Part shown: positions 60,562-61,254 of the stretch, piece by piece
Numbering within the stretch: position 1 is the first letter of the stretch
Layout of the letters: each line of letters opens with the position of its first letter
From: Acidimicrobiales bacterium
GTDB lineage: Bacteria > Actinomycetota > Acidimicrobiia > Acidimicrobiales > JAVJTC01
Assembly (NCBI GenBank): GCA_040219085.1
Contig: JAVJTC010000026.1
Span: 1-61,254, forward strand
Direction of reading: 5' to 3'
Length of the DNA: 61,254 bases
Made by a program: the position numbers and the translations under genes
The notes under the pieces: model-generated
What the model saw: the letters and a program-made list of their open reading frames with translations, nothing else
What the model was told of the DNA's origin: nothing
The model's database searches: none

Positions 60562-60574
60562 GTTCCCGTCCCGG

Positions 60575-61254
60575 TCAGGCGATCGCCGCGAGCGCGTCGA
60601 GCGCCGCTTCGGCCATGTTCACGGCTGCGCCCTGGTCGAAACCGCTCTCACCGATGGTGACCGCGACGCCGACCGTCCATCCGTTCGGTGAGAGTGCCAC
60701 GATGACGCCTTCTTCGAGAACGGCCGGCACGCTGAGCCCGCCGAACGGGTCGGCGAACTCCTTGGCGGCCTCGTACTCGCTGGCGTCGGGGGAGTAGAAG
60801 ACCGCAACGGCCGTGTCGATGCCCTTCAGCCAGAAGCAGTCGACGTAGTCCGCCTCGGCGGTGTGCAGCGCCTGACCACCGCCGTTGATGATCGAACTCG
60901 CGGTCGAGGCGAGCGGGTCGCAGAGGGTTCGCGTGGATGCGCCGGCAGGGACCGGACCACCTCCGGTCGTGCCGCCGCCTGTGGTCCCGCCGGTGGTGCC
61001 GCCGCCGGTGGTGCCGCCGCCTGTGGTCCCGCCTGTGGTGCCGCCGCCTGTGGTCCCGCCTGTGGTGCCGCCGCCGGTGGTGTCGCCACCCGTGGTCCCG
61101 CCTGTGGTGTCGCCGCCGGTGGTGTCGCCATCGGTGTCACTGCCGCCGGTGGTGTCGCCACCCGTGGTCCCGCCGGTGGTGTCGCCACCCGTGGTCCCGC
61201 CGGTGGTGTCGCCACCCGTGGTCCCGCCGGTGGTGTCGCCATCGGTGTCACTGC
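60575..61254 (-). CDS. Partial secreted protein: Gly-Thr repeat tether plus DUF3558-like domain
   Basis: The frame is open at the right window edge, so the N-terminus is missing; 225 residues are seen. The first 100 are G-G-T-T-G-G-D-T-T-G repeats. After VPAGASTRTLCDPLASTA comes a compact domain with a second Cys in YVDCFWLKGID and strands VAVFYSP, GVIVALSPNGWTVGVAV, ending in a helix AEAALDALAAIA. The Cys spacing and fold order resemble the lipoprotein near 22.8 kb, so a lipoprotein with a long tether is likely. Confidence 0.7.
   Translation of the reverse strand, partial: SDTDGDTTGGTTGGDTTGGTTGGDTTGGTTGGDTTGGSDTDGDTTGGDTTGGTTGGDTTGGGTTGGTTGGGTTGGTTGGGTTGGGTTGGTTGGGTTGGGPVPAGASTRTLCDPLASTASSIINGGGQALHTAEADYVDCFWLKGIDTAVAVFYSPDASEYEAAKEFADPFGGLSVPAVLEEGVIVALSPNGWTVGVAVTIGESGFDQGAAVNMAEAALDALAAIA
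60958..61254 (-). repeat. Tandem repeat tract (GGTT/GGDTT coding) at the right edge
   Basis: The tract consists of units of 12-15 bases (such as GGTGGTGTCGCCACC and GGTGGTCCCGCC on the plus strand), with three consecutive perfect 27-base higher-order copies close to the edge. It encodes the Gly-Thr tether of the partial protein. Such tracts are prone to slippage and misassembly. Confidence 0.85.

Noticed and set aside
60958-61254. CRISPR array
   Set aside because: Units are contiguous without spacers and in frame with a Gly-Thr coding sequence; no direct repeats with unique spacers occur anywhere in the window.

Overview
The window is high-GC, gene-dense DNA with an actinobacterial signature: a small actinobacterial-type SRP RNA upstream of dnaX-ybaB-recR, a DivIVA/Wag31-like protein, an acyl-CoA carboxylase beta subunit followed by an epsilon subunit, a tandem pair of ArsA-like ATPases of the BagA/BagB type, an F420/LLM-family oxidoreductase, an FHA-cyclase and a Ser/Thr kinase. 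The gene set suggests an uncultured or poorly studied deep-branching actinobacterium, perhaps Acidimicrobiia. That placement is inference, because no search was possible.

Layout. 0-2.2 kb: scarred segment with the 3' end of an IS630-type transposase abutting the 5' stub of a MarR-type regulator, a divergent 5' stub of an MDR/quinone oxidoreductase, then two hypothetical genes and tRNA-Ala. 2.2-10.1 kb: DUF998-like membrane protein, FAD amine-oxidase/phytoene-desaturase-like protein, and a minus-strand operon (ABC exporter, xseA, xseB, a glutamate-dehydrogenase-like pseudoenzyme, an LPG-synthase-type flippase-like protein). 10.2-20.2 kb: a plus-strand operon for reductive pyrimidine (uracil/thymine) breakdown: beta-ureidopropionase, class III aminotransferase, dihydropyrimidinase, methylmalonate-semialdehyde dehydrogenase, an LLM oxidoreductase and a complete four-gene ABC importer, closed by a hairpin. 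20.4-26.2 kb: isocitrate dehydrogenase, a gamma-glutamylcyclotransferase-like ORF without a normal start, tRNA-Ser(CGA), a lipoprotein, tadA, a DUF971 protein and a secreted subtilase with PKD domains.

26.2-38.7 kb is a signalling and cell-surface region: cyclic-nucleotide-binding protein, FHA-class III cyclase, and a three-gene minus-strand set (Ser/Thr kinase, 1338-residue Ig/cadherin-like surface protein, small membrane protein). The kinase's outer domain and membrane bundle look paralogous to the small membrane protein. PAS-GGDEF, Lgt, a secreted Ala/Thr/Ser-rich YadA-head-like repeat protein, an SRPBCC protein and TatA follow. I regard the kinase/surface-protein/FHA-cyclase/cNMP set as the best candidate for an undescribed system.

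38.9-61.25 kb is mostly housekeeping: tRNA-Ser(GGA), SRP RNA, dnaX-ybaB-recR, a candidate structured small RNA with its own promoter and terminator on the minus strand, divIVA-like, methylmalonyl-CoA epimerase, 5'-3' exonuclease, LigC-like ligase, LOG protein, pccB-pccE, aat, a methyltransferase-like gene coupled to a degenerate S51 peptidase, a cyclophilin, lysC (with a likely internal second start) and asd, MazG-like, pyrophosphatase, HAD phosphatase, a winged-helix regulator, tRNA-Pro, response regulator, STAS protein, the BagAB-like pair, an NfeD-like membrane protein, and at the right edge a partial gene with Gly-Thr repeats.

Functional links: thymine breakdown through the aminotransferase and MmsA would yield propionyl-CoA, and the window also carries carboxylase beta/epsilon subunits and methylmalonyl-CoA epimerase to take it towards succinyl-CoA.
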